Below the pieces are notes generated by a model that saw nothing but the letters and a program-made list of their open reading frames with translations, had not been told where the DNA came from and ran no database searches. Of a stretch of 64,000 nucleotides of DNA, positions 54,935 through 63,372 are shown one piece after another; within the stretch, counting starts at the first letter, position 1, and each line of letters opens with the position of its first letter. The position numbers were made by a program, and so were the translations under genes. The stretch comes from Mesorhizobium tianshanense (GTDB taxonomy: Bacteria > Pseudomonadota > Alphaproteobacteria > Rhizobiales > Rhizobiaceae). The DNA is taken from NCBI RefSeq assembly GCF_007830515.1, contig NZ_VLKT01000017.1, positions 1-64,000 on the forward strand, given 5' to 3'.

Positions 54935-56209
54935 ATGGCGCAGAAGACGATCGCGTTTTTTCCGGAAGCGGCCTATGGCCCGGCGCTCAATTCCGTCGGC
55001 ATCGCCCAGGCGGTAGAGGCGCGCGGCCACAGAGCTGTGTTCCTGTCGGACCCAGGCTTCGTCGACGTCTACAAGGGCTACGGCTTCGAGGCTCATCCGG
55101 TGAACCTGTCCGAACCGATGCCGCCGGAACAGATGGCCAAGTTCTGGGAAGACTTCATCAACGGCCACATCCCGAACTTCCGCAAATCGCCCTACGACCA
55201 GGTCGACAATTACGTGAAGGATTGCTGGACGGCGATCGTCGACAGCGCCAAATGGGCTGAGAAGGACCTGCCCAGCGTTCTGGCGAAGATCAAGCCCGAT
55301 GTCATCTGCGTCGACAACGTCATCCTGTTCCCGGCGATCAAGCAGTACGGCAAGCCGTGGGTGCGCGTCATCTCCTGCTCGGAAAACGAGATCGAGGACG
55401 AGGACATCCCGCCGCATCTCTCCGGCTGCGGCGAGAACGATCACGCCTGCCATCAGCGCTATCGCGATCATTTCAACGCGGTCATCAAGCCGATCCATGA
55501 CGACTTCAACGCATTCTTGAGCGCCAATGGCGAAGCGCCTTATCCGATCGGCCAGTTCTTCGAGGCCTCGCCCTACCTCAACCTGCTGCTCTATCCCGAG
55601 GCGGCAAAGTTCAAGCGCCGCCAACCGCTCGACCCGGCAAAGTTCCAGTATCTGGAAGGCTGCGTGCGGCAGGAGAAGCCCTACACCGTGCCGACCTTCG
55701 CGAAGAACAATGACGGGCCGCTGCTCTATGTCTCTTTCGGCAGCCTCGGCGCGGGCGATGTCGACCTGCTGAAGCGCATCATCGCGACGCTCGGCAAGAC
55801 GCGATACCGGGCACTGGTCAATGTCGGCGGCTACAAGGATCAGTACACGGATGTGCCTGAAAACATCATCGTCGAGAGCTGGTTCCCGCAGCCCTCGGTC
55901 ATCCCGCAGGTCGATGCGGTGATCCACCATGGCGGCAACAACTCGTTCACCGAGTGCCTGTATTTCGGCAAGCCGGCGATCATCATGCCCTATGTCTGGG
56001 ACGGCCATGACAACGCCACCCGGGTCGAGGAAACCGGCCACGGATTCGGCATGCCGCGCTACGACTGGACCGATGCCGAGCTGATCGCCAAGATCGAAGA
56101 CTGCCTGACCGACCCGGCAATCCAGGCCAAGCTGGCGAAGACGTCGGCGCAGATGCAGGCGCAGAACGGCCCCGAGAAAGCGGCGGGGCTGCTGGAGAAG
56201 CTGCTGTGA
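54935..56209 (+). CDS. UGT-like glycosyltransferase B (GT1 family)
   Basis: A 424-residue paralogue of glycosyltransferase A; the two align over their whole length by eye. GAAGGAG precedes the ATG by about 7 bases. It starts MAQKTIAFFPEAAYGPALNS; Pro stands where OleD-type enzymes have the catalytic His. The donor region has LLYVSFGSLGAGDVDLL, WFPQPSVIPQVDAVIHHGGN and MPYVWDGHDNATRVEETGHG. The usual DQ-x-x-NA motif appears as DGHDNA. It is embedded in the amine importer operon. Substrates are unknown. Confidence 0.86.
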   Translation: MAQKTIAFFPEAAYGPALNSVGIAQAVEARGHRAVFLSDPGFVDVYKGYGFEAHPVNLSEPMPPEQMAKFWEDFINGHIPNFRKSPYDQVDNYVKDCWTAIVDSAKWAEKDLPSVLAKIKPDVICVDNVILFPAIKQYGKPWVRVISCSENEIEDEDIPPHLSGCGENDHACHQRYRDHFNAVIKPIHDDFNAFLSANGEAPYPIGQFFEASPYLNLLLYPEAAKFKRRQPLDPAKFQYLEGCVRQEKPYTVPTFAKNNDGPLLYVSFGSLGAGDVDLLKRIIATLGKTRYRALVNVGGYKDQYTDVPENIIVESWFPQPSVIPQVDAVIHHGGNNSFTECLYFGKPAIIMPYVWDGHDNATRVEETGHGFGMPRYDWTDAELIAKIEDCLTDPAIQAKLAKTSAQMQAQNGPEKAAGLLEKLL

Positions 56210-56556
56210 CCTCCTCCGCCCCGTACCTCCATCAGGCTTCGTCTCGCACCGACCTCATCGACTGGGGCGCCCAGCCGGCTCCGCTGGAAGGCGCTTCGCA
56301 CTCCACCGGCAGGCTCGTCCACAAGGGGCCGAACAACCAGCCGGAATCCGGCATCTGGGTCTGCACCCCAGGCCGCTGGCGGCTGGCGATCCCGCGCGAC
56401 GAATTGTGCCATTTCGTTGCCGGCCGCGCGACTTACCGATCGGACGACGGCGAGGTCATCGAGGTTTCCGCCGCCACCGTGGTGATGTTCCCGGCCGGCT
56501 GGGCGGGCGAATGCACCGTCCACGAAACCATCCGCAACATCTACATGCTGGCTTGA
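56206..56556 (+). CDS. Cupin_3-type protein 1
   Basis: A 116-residue single cupin (DUF861-like), from a GTG that overlaps the glycosyltransferase stop (GTGA). GIWVCTPGRWRLAIPRDELCHFVAGRATY is split across about residues 48-76, and FPAGWAGECTVHETIRNIYM ends it. Only one His and one Glu of the usual metal set are evident. Role unknown. Confidence 0.8.
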   Translation: MTSSAPYLHQASSRTDLIDWGAQPAPLEGASHSTGRLVHKGPNNQPESGIWVCTPGRWRLAIPRDELCHFVAGRATYRSDDGEVIEVSAATVVMFPAGWAGECTVHETIRNIYMLA

Positions 56557-56578
56557 AGCCAGCCCTGGAGCTCACGAT

Positions 56579-56923
56579 ATGCCGACACCCATCATGAAAT
56601 CGCCGCTCGCCATCACCGACCTAGTCGACTGGGGCGTCATTCCCACCATGATCGAGGGAGAATCCTGCACCTCGGGCAAGCTGCTGCACAAGGGGCCGGG
56701 GGGGCGTTCCGAATGCGGGCTGTGGGTCTGCACGCCGGGCAAGTGGCATTGCCACGTCACTCGCGACGAGTTCTGCCATTTCCTCGAGGGCCGCTGCACC
56801 TATGTCCACGAATCCGGCGAAGTGATCGAGATCGAACCGGACACTGCGGCCTTCTTTCCGCAGGACTGGAAAGGCGTCTGCACCGTCCACGAGACGATCA
56901 AGAAGGTCTACATGATCCGCTGA
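56579..56923 (+). CDS. Cupin_3-type protein 2
   Basis: A 114-residue paralogue of the cupin just upstream, with the same order of motifs (LLHKGPGGRSECGLWVCTPG, DEFCHFLEGRCTY, CTVHETIKKVYMI). It starts at an ATG 22 bases after the first cupin. The pair may form a heterodimer. DUF861 proteins include ureidoglycine aminohydrolase-like enzymes, but the small size suggests binding or a simple lyase. Confidence 0.82.
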   Translation: MPTPIMKSPLAITDLVDWGVIPTMIEGESCTSGKLLHKGPGGRSECGLWVCTPGKWHCHVTRDEFCHFLEGRCTYVHESGEVIEIEPDTAAFFPQDWKGVCTVHETIKKVYMIR

Positions 56924-56942
56924 GCGGCATGAAAGGACGACC

Positions 56943-58451
56943 ATGGATTTCTCCACTGACCGGCCGACCTTCTTCATTAATCCGGATTATCGGCCAATGA
57001 CCGGCGCGGCAAAGCCGGTGATCGATCCGGCGACGCTCGAAACCGTCGGCGCCATCGCTGCCGCAGCCGATGGCGAGATCGACGCCGTGCTGACCGCGGC
57101 GGCAAAGGCGCAGGCGGGTTGGAAAAAACTCGACGCCAAGAGCCGCGCCAGGCATCTGCACGCCGTTGCCAACGCCATCGAGGCGGCCGACTTTACGCGC
57201 TGCGCCGAGCTGATGGTGCGCGAGATGGGCAAGCCCTATCCGGAAGCGATCGGCGAGATCGCCAACTGTGCGCCGATCTTCCGCTACTATGCCGAGATGG
57301 CGCGCGACGAGGCCGGCAAGATCGCCGGCACGACGCAGGCCGGTTCGTTCCAATATGCGCGCTACGAGCCGTACGGCACGTCGGTGCACATCATGCCCTA
57401 CAATTTCCCGATCCTGTTGATGTGCTGGACCGTTGCCGCCTCGCTCGCCGCCGGCAATGCCTGCGTGATCAAGCCCGCCGAGGCCACGACACTGTCGACG
57501 CTCGACTATATCAAGGTGTTCCGCTCTCTGCCGCAGGGCCTGGTTTCCTGCCTGCCGGGCGGGGCGGCCACCGCACAGGCGTTGATCACTTCGGAGCGCA
57601 CCCACGCGGTCGCCTTCACCGGCTCGGTCGCCGCCGGCAAGGCCGTCGCCGTAGCCTGCGCCGAGCGCATGAAGCCCTGCATCATCGAGGCCGGCGGCAG
57701 CGACCCACTAATCATCAGCCAACACGCCCCGCTGGACGTAGCGGCCGCCGGCAGCGTCACCGCCGCGTTCCACCTCACCGGCCAGGTCTGCACCTCGGCC
57801 GAGCGGTTTTTTGTGGTCGATGCCGTTCACGACCGCTTCGTCGAGCTGTTTGCCGAGAAGACCCGCGCGTTGCGCATCGGCAACGGCCTCGACAAGACCG
57901 AGATCGGGCCGTTGGTCAGCGAGGCGGCACGGGCGAAGGTCATGCGGCTGGTCGACGATGCGGTGCGCAGCGGCGCCAAGGCGGTCACCGGCGGGCGCAT
58001 TCCGCCAGCGCATAATGTTGGCTGGTTCTACGAGCCGACGATCCTGACCGGCGTCACATCAGACATGGCGATCGTGCGCGAAGAGTGTTTCGGACCGGTC
58101 GCCGCGATCTGCCGGGTGGAGAATTTCGACGAGGCAATCGGGCTCGCCAATGACAGCCCGTTCGGGCTCGGCGCCTCGGTCTTCACCACCGATCTTGCCG
58201 AGGCGCATGAGGCGGCCGAGCGGCTCGAGGCCGGCATGGTCTGGGTCAACAACCCGCTGATCGACAATGACGCGCTGCCGTTCGGTGGTTGGAAGGCGTC
58301 GGGCCTTGGCCGCGAACTCGGACGCCAGGGACTGGATGCCTTCCGCCGCTCGAAGATGGTGATCATCGACCACAAGCCGGCAATCCAGGACTGGTGGTAT
58401 CCCTATCCCGACAGCTGGTTCCGTGAGGCCGGCGGCCGAAAGCACGTATAG
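56943..58451 (+). CDS. NAD(P)-dependent aldehyde dehydrogenase
   Basis: A 502-residue enzyme. YNFPILLMCWTVAASLAAGNA and FTGSVAAGKAVA bind the cofactor, the general base is the Glu of IIEAGGSDP near 249, and the catalytic Cys near 283 lies in GQVCTSAERFF. AAAGG-like AGGA precedes the ATG. It would oxidise the aldehyde formed by the PuuB-like oxidase, the PuuC step. It is the last gene of the plus-strand operon. Confidence 0.9.
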   Translation: MDFSTDRPTFFINPDYRPMTGAAKPVIDPATLETVGAIAAAADGEIDAVLTAAAKAQAGWKKLDAKSRARHLHAVANAIEAADFTRCAELMVREMGKPYPEAIGEIANCAPIFRYYAEMARDEAGKIAGTTQAGSFQYARYEPYGTSVHIMPYNFPILLMCWTVAASLAAGNACVIKPAEATTLSTLDYIKVFRSLPQGLVSCLPGGAATAQALITSERTHAVAFTGSVAAGKAVAVACAERMKPCIIEAGGSDPLIISQHAPLDVAAAGSVTAAFHLTGQVCTSAERFFVVDAVHDRFVELFAEKTRALRIGNGLDKTEIGPLVSEAARAKVMRLVDDAVRSGAKAVTGGRIPPAHNVGWFYEPTILTGVTSDMAIVREECFGPVAAICRVENFDEAIGLANDSPFGLGASVFTTDLAEAHEAAERLEAGMVWVNNPLIDNDALPFGGWKASGLGRELGRQGLDAFRRSKMVIIDHKPAIQDWWYPYPDSWFREAGGRKHV

Positions 58452-58456
58452 GCTGC

Positions 58457-59218
58457 TCAGCCGATGCTTTCACCGCCGTCGATCACCAGCGCCTGGCCGG
58501 TCATGAAGGACGAGCGATCGGAGACGAGAAACAGGATTGCTTCGGCGATCTCTTCCGCGCTGGCCCAGCGCTGCATGGGAATCTTGGTGCGGACGTAGTT
58601 TTCGATCGCGTCCCGCCCGCCCATCTGGGCGATGAACGGCTCGTTGAACGGCGTGTCGACCCAGCCCGGGCAGAGCGCGTTGACGCGGACATTGTGCTTG
58701 GCATAGTCGAGCGACATCTGCCGGGTCATCGCCACCACGGCATGTTTTGAGGTTGCATAGGCGATCATCTCGCGGTCGTAGAACACACCTGAATTCGAGG
58801 CGGTGTTCAGGATGACACCGCCGCCCTGTTCGATCATCGACGGCATGACGAGCCTGGCCGCGAGGAACTGTGCCCGCACATTGATCCGCCAGGAGGCATC
58901 CATGCCGTCGACGCCGACTTCGGTCAGCGTGCCGCCGACCTGAACGCCGGCATGGTTGTGCAGGATGTCGATCCGCCCATGTTTGCCCAGCGTGTCCGCA
59001 ATGAGGTGCTCGACCGCCGCGTCGTCGCCGACATCGGTGGCGATCGTCTCCGCGCGGCCGCCTGCCGCACGGATGTCGGATGCCGCCGCTTCGCCGGCAG
59101 CCTGATCCCTGTCGGCGATCACCACCACGGCCCCTTCCCTCGACATGATCATGGCACCGGCGCGCCCGATGCCGGAACCAGCGCCTGTCACCACGGCGAT
59201 GCGGTCTCTCAGGATCAT
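58457..59218 (-). CDS. Short-chain dehydrogenase/reductase
   Basis: A 253-residue classical SDR. TGAGSGIG at residues 11-18, the HNHAGV segment in place of the usual NNAG, the catalytic Ser in NTASNSGVF and YATSK with Tyr near 154. The longer frame upstream enters the permease gene and is rejected. It follows the second importer by 10 bases and is convergent with the aldehyde dehydrogenase. It probably oxidises an alcohol or sugar of the imported compound. Confidence 0.88.
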   Translation of the reverse strand: MILRDRIAVVTGAGSGIGRAGAMIMSREGAVVVIADRDQAAGEAAASDIRAAGGRAETIATDVGDDAAVEHLIADTLGKHGRIDILHNHAGVQVGGTLTEVGVDGMDASWRINVRAQFLAARLVMPSMIEQGGGVILNTASNSGVFYDREMIAYATSKHAVVAMTRQMSLDYAKHNVRVNALCPGWVDTPFNEPFIAQMGGRDAIENYVRTKIPMQRWASAEEIAEAILFLVSDRSSFMTGQALVIDGGESIG

Positions 59219-59228
59219 GATTCGACTT

Positions 59229-60041
59229 TCAGCTTGATGGTTTGCGTTGACGCAGCTGCCATTGGGCAAGCACGACGAGCAGCACCGAGGCGACGAGGAC
59301 GATCGTCGCGATGGCGTTGATTTCCGGCGTGACGCCGCGCCGAATCGAGGCAAAGACATAGATCGGCAATGTCGTCTGTGCGCCGGCGACGAAGAAGGCC
59401 ACGATGAAATCGTCGAAGGAGAAGGTGAAGGCGAGCAGGAAGCCGGCGATCACCGCCGGCATGATCTGCGGCAGCACGATCGAACGGAACGTCGTCAGCG
59501 GGGTGGCGTAAAGATCGCTGGAGGCCTCGACCAGATTGCGGTCGAGGCTGCCGAGGCGTGTGCCGACGATCATCGCCACCAGCGCCATCGAGAACAGCCC
59601 GTGCGCGGCGATGATCGACCCGTAGCCGAGCGTCAGGCGTGGCGGCTGGTTGTTCGGCCACAGTGAGGCGAGAAACGGATTGACGGCCGCGAACAACTGG
59701 ACGAGCGCGACCAGCGTCGAGATACCGATGACGACGCCCGGAACGACGATCGCAGCACCGAGAAGCACATCGAAAACGGCTCGCGTGCGCACGCCGACGC
59801 GCGCCAGGCCAAGCGCCGCCGCCGTGCCGCACAGCGCCGCGAGCAAGGCGCTGGTGGTGGCGATGAACAGGCTGTTCTTCAGCGCCTCGACCAGGAATGG
59901 GTTCGACAGCGCCTTGCCGTACCACTGAACCGAGAAGCCGGTGAACTCGCTGGCGTGGCGACCCGCATTGAAGGAAAACAGCACCACCAGCGCGATCGGC
60001 AGGTACAGGAAGGCAAATACCGCTACGACGAAGGCGCGCAT
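59229..60041 (-). CDS. Polyamine-type ABC permease B2 (PotC-like)
   Basis: A 270-residue membrane protein with EAA loop LVEASSDLYATPLTTFRSI and FTFSFDDFIVAFFVAGA. Its ATG shares one base with the stop of the other permease (TGATG). The longer reading frame into the other permease gene is a different phase and is rejected. Confidence 0.9.
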   Translation of the reverse strand: MRAFVVAVFAFLYLPIALVVLFSFNAGRHASEFTGFSVQWYGKALSNPFLVEALKNSLFIATTSALLAALCGTAAALGLARVGVRTRAVFDVLLGAAIVVPGVVIGISTLVALVQLFAAVNPFLASLWPNNQPPRLTLGYGSIIAAHGLFSMALVAMIVGTRLGSLDRNLVEASSDLYATPLTTFRSIVLPQIMPAVIAGFLLAFTFSFDDFIVAFFVAGAQTTLPIYVFASIRRGVTPEINAIATIVLVASVLLVVLAQWQLRQRKPSS

Positions 60042-60904
60042 CAGATCAGATCCACCCGGCGGGCGCCCGAAAGCCGGGTCGAAATGCGGTTGGCGACTAT
60101 CAGCACCACCACCGAAACCAGAACCAGCGTGATCGCGATTGCCGATCCGAACGGCCAGTTGCGCGATTGCAGGAACAGATCGACCAGCGCGTTCCCGATG
60201 AAGAAGACCTTGCCGCCACCGAGCAGCGTCGGGATCAGATATTCGCCGAGCAGCAGGATCATGACCAGCGAGAAGCCGGTCATCACACCCGGCAGCGACA
60301 GCCGCAGCGTCACCCCCAGGAATGTCGAGATCGGCGTCGCACCGAGATCGGCGGAGGCTTCCAGCAACCGGCGATCGAGCCGCTCGAGGCTGACATAAAT
60401 CGGCAGGATCATCAGCGGCAGATAGCCATAGACGATGCCGAGCAGGACCGCGCCCGGCGTGTTGATCAGCCTGACATCCTCGAACCCGATAGTGGCCAGT
60501 AATGCCGGGATGCCGCGCCCGCCAAGGACGTACATCCAGGCGTAGGTTCGCATCAGAAGGCTGGTCCAGAACGGGATGACGACGAGTGCGAGCAGGATCA
60601 ACCGCCACCGCTCCGGCGCGCGCAAGGCAAGGTAATAGGCAACCGGATAGGCGACGAAGAGACAGGCCAAGGCGCCCGCCGGCGCCAGCACCATCGTGTT
60701 CCAGAAGGCGGTCGCCCGCGCCGGAAGATTGGCATATTGCGCCAAGGTGAAAGCGGCCTGGTAGCCGCCTTCCGGCGCCCGCTCGCCGACGCTGAAGACG
60801 CCGATCGCGACGAACGGCAACACCAGAAAGACCACCAGCCACGCGGTTGCTGGACCGAGCAGCAAGGCGGTCAGGAGATTATGACGAAGAACATTGCTGC
60901 GCAT
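60041..60904 (-). CDS. Polyamine-type ABC permease B1 (PotB-like)
   Basis: A 287-residue membrane protein with six helices and EAA loop LLEASADLGATPISTFLGV. It lies between the binding protein and the PotC-like permease genes. Confidence 0.9.
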   Translation of the reverse strand: MRSNVLRHNLLTALLLGPATAWLVVFLVLPFVAIGVFSVGERAPEGGYQAAFTLAQYANLPARATAFWNTMVLAPAGALACLFVAYPVAYYLALRAPERWRLILLALVVIPFWTSLLMRTYAWMYVLGGRGIPALLATIGFEDVRLINTPGAVLLGIVYGYLPLMILPIYVSLERLDRRLLEASADLGATPISTFLGVTLRLSLPGVMTGFSLVMILLLGEYLIPTLLGGGKVFFIGNALVDLFLQSRNWPFGSAIAITLVLVSVVVLIVANRISTRLSGARRVDLI

Positions 60905-60977
60905 TGAAAACCGCCCCGGTGCCGGCGGACATCTGCCCGCCGGTAGTTGCCTGCATCGGACCTGCGGCCCGGCCGGT

Positions 60978-62141
60978 TCAAGCCGACTTGAAGCGTGCCA
61001 TCAGTTCGGCGCGTCCGGGATCGGTCAGCGTCGCGGCCGCACCGAATTCCAGCGGAGTCAACAGATCCGCCGCCGGATAGAGGATCGGATTGTCCATCAC
61101 CTCCTTGGGCAGCAGCGCATTGACCCGCGCATCGGTGGAAGGCGCACCGTTCGCCAGGTGCTCCTTGACCGCGACTTTGGGGTCCATCAGGTAGTTGAGC
61201 AGGGCATAGCCGGCGGACTTGTTGGGCGCATCCTTCGGGATGGCGTAGAAGTCGGTCCAGATCTCGCCGCCTTCCTTGCCAAGTACATAGGCGATCTCGG
61301 GGATGTCGCGGTGGAGCTGCGCCCCATCATTGGTCCAGCACATCGTCATCCAGGCGTCGCCGGCACGCATCGACGGCTGATAGTCGCTGGAAACCGCGAA
61401 CAGATGCGGCTTGACCTTCAGCAGCAATTCCTCCGCTTTGGCGAGTTCGTCCGGCTTCAGCGAGTTGAACGAGAAGCCGAAATATTTCAGCGCATTGCCG
61501 ATCGTGGTGAGCTGGTAGTCATGAACCATGGTCCGGCCGTCGCCCTCGGCCATGGCCGTGTCCCAGAATTCCTTCCAGCTCGTCATCGGCTTGGTGAGCT
61601 TCTTGGTGTTGACGGCAAATCCGGTGGTGCCCCAATTCTTCGGCACCGCGTAGGTCACGCCGTCGATCGTGCCTTCCGAGGTGAAGCGCGGGTCTTGTTG
61701 CGAGCCGTCGAAATTGGCAAGCTTGGCCATATCGAGCGCTTCGATGATATCGAGCTTCTTGTAGGTGGAGATCGTGTAGTTGGTCGGCACGAAAAGGCTC
61801 CAGCCCGAGGCGCCGGCCTGCAGCTTGGCCAGCATCTCCTCGTTTGACCCGAACACATTGACCTCGACGGCGACGCCCGTCTCGGCCTTGAAATTCTCGA
61901 ATGTCGCCGGGTCGTGATAATTGGGCCAGGTGGCGATCGACATGCGATCGCCAAGACCCTCCTGGGCGAAGGCCGGCGACGGCATGATGCCGAGCTCGCG
62001 GGCCATCACCGCCGTTGCGATGCCAAGACCGGTGAGGCCTAGAAACTCGCGGCGGCCGATGGAACCGCGCTTGAGCCGCATCAATTGATCAACAAACTTT
62101 TCCGGGTTTATCGGCAGTCCGTCACGATATGGTTTCGACAT
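60978..62141 (-). CDS. Polyamine-type periplasmic binding protein B (PotD-like)
   Basis: A 387-residue protein with a TAT signal (SIGRREFLGLTGLGIATAV). The mature part has MSIATWPNYHDPATFENFKAE and VPKNWGTTGFAVNTKKL. It is larger than, and clearly different from, the binding protein of the first importer. Its ATG at 62141 lies inside the 3' end of the ATPase gene, a 20-base overlap. Confidence 0.88.
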   Translation of the reverse strand: MSKPYRDGLPINPEKFVDQLMRLKRGSIGRREFLGLTGLGIATAVMARELGIMPSPAFAQEGLGDRMSIATWPNYHDPATFENFKAETGVAVEVNVFGSNEEMLAKLQAGASGWSLFVPTNYTISTYKKLDIIEALDMAKLANFDGSQQDPRFTSEGTIDGVTYAVPKNWGTTGFAVNTKKLTKPMTSWKEFWDTAMAEGDGRTMVHDYQLTTIGNALKYFGFSFNSLKPDELAKAEELLLKVKPHLFAVSSDYQPSMRAGDAWMTMCWTNDGAQLHRDIPEIAYVLGKEGGEIWTDFYAIPKDAPNKSAGYALLNYLMDPKVAVKEHLANGAPSTDARVNALLPKEVMDNPILYPAADLLTPLEFGAAATLTDPGRAELMARFKSA

Positions 62142-63258
62142 GTTTGTTTTCCCTCTGGTTGGTCCCGTTGTTCTTGGGGTCCGGAAACGCGAGCGGCGTT
62201 CCGGCGGTAAAGCCGATGGCGACGGATTCACCCGGCTTGAAGAGATTTCCACTGCCGATCAGGTGATCGGCCTTGGCGAGCAGCGTTCCGATACCGCCGA
62301 CCTCGATCGCATATTCCGCGGTCGAGCCCAGAAAGATCCGGTTGCGGACAATGCCGTTCAGCCGGCCGCTTCCCGGTGCACCGAGACTTAGCGATTCAGG
62401 GCGCAGGCTGACCGAAACGGCCTCGCCCTTTTGCAGCGAAGTCCGCTCGCGCGCGGCAATGACGGTACCGTCGGCAAGCGCCACCTCGACGAGGTTGGCC
62501 GAGTGCCCGGCGACCTTGCCGCTCAAGAGATTGGTCTTGCCGACGAAGTCCGCGACGAAGAGATCGGCGGGCTCGTCGTAGATTTCGCTCGGCTGCCCGA
62601 GCTGGACGATGCGCCCGCCATTCATGACACAGACGAAATCGCTCATCGACAGCGCTTCTTCCTGGTCGTGCGTGACAAGGACGAAGGTGATGCCGATCTC
62701 GCGCTGCAGGTTCTGCAACTCTATCTGCATGTCGGTGCGCAGCTTCTTGTCGAGCGCCGCCAGCGGCTCGTCGAGCAGCAGCACCGCCGGCTTGTTGACC
62801 AGCGCGCGCGCCAGGGCGACACGCTGCTGCTGGCCGCCGGAAAGCTCGTGGATCTTGCGGCGGCCGTAGCCGGCAAGCCGCACCATGGCGAGCGCCTCGC
62901 CTGCCCTCAGGCTGATCTCCCGCGACGACAGCCGCGGCCGCGTCTGGCGCAGCCCGTAGGCGATGTTGTCCTCGACATCCAGATGCGGAAACAGCGCGTA
63001 TTGCTGGAACACCATGTTGACCGGCCGCCGATAGGGCGGCGTGCCGGCCATGTCGCGGCCACGGATGAAGACCGCACCTTCGCTCGGCTGTTCGAAGCCC
63101 CCGATCATGCGCAGGCAGGTCGTCTTGCCGCAGCCGGACGGTCCGAGCAGGGCGACAAAGGCCGACGGCGGGACGGCAAGATCGATGCCGCTGACCGCGG
63201 TCACGCTGCCGTAGCGTTTGGTGACCCCACGAAACTCGATGTCGGGCACTGCGGTCAA
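62122..63258 (-). CDS. Polyamine-type ABC ATPase B (PotA-like)
   Basis: A 378-residue protein with LLGPSGCGKTTCLRMIGG, ELSGGQQQRVALARALV, LLLDEPLAALDKKLR and a TOBE domain. It is the first gene of the second importer operon (ATPase, binding protein, two permeases, SDR) and diverges from the LuxR-type regulator. Confidence 0.9.
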   Translation of the reverse strand: MTAVPDIEFRGVTKRYGSVTAVSGIDLAVPPSAFVALLGPSGCGKTTCLRMIGGFEQPSEGAVFIRGRDMAGTPPYRRPVNMVFQQYALFPHLDVEDNIAYGLRQTRPRLSSREISLRAGEALAMVRLAGYGRRKIHELSGGQQQRVALARALVNKPAVLLLDEPLAALDKKLRTDMQIELQNLQREIGITFVLVTHDQEEALSMSDFVCVMNGGRIVQLGQPSEIYDEPADLFVADFVGKTNLLSGKVAGHSANLVEVALADGTVIAARERTSLQKGEAVSVSLRPESLSLGAPGSGRLNGIVRNRIFLGSTAEYAIEVGGIGTLLAKADHLIGSGNLFKPGESVAIGFTAGTPLAFPDPKNNGTNQRENKHVETIS

Positions 63259-63318
63259 AGCTGCGGGCTCCAGCGACAGGACAATTCTGAGACGCTATCA
63301 GAGCCAATGGCAGCTAGT

Positions 63319-63340
63319 ATATACCTCGCAGGTGGTATAT
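63319..63340. promoter_or_regulatory. 22-base palindrome between importer B and the LuxR regulator
   Basis: ATATACC-N8-GGTATAT with perfect 7-base arms, and a nested ACCT-CGC-AGGT. Its size is that of a lux-box-like operator. It lies about 60 bases before the importer ATPase and 33 before the regulator start. Confidence 0.55.
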
Positions 63341-63372
63341 CTGATGTATTTTCTCGTTTAAGGGGGTAGGGA

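Noticed and set aside
45888..58451. A plain putrescine degradation operon
   Set aside because: The PuuD hydrolase is missing and the glycosyltransferase and cupin genes are coupled by overlaps or short gaps, so the simple label would hide the unusual content.
59229..60842. A 537-codon frame suggesting a fused permease
   Set aside because: Only the part from 60041 downward is a permease; the N-terminal half is the PotB-like gene in another phase.
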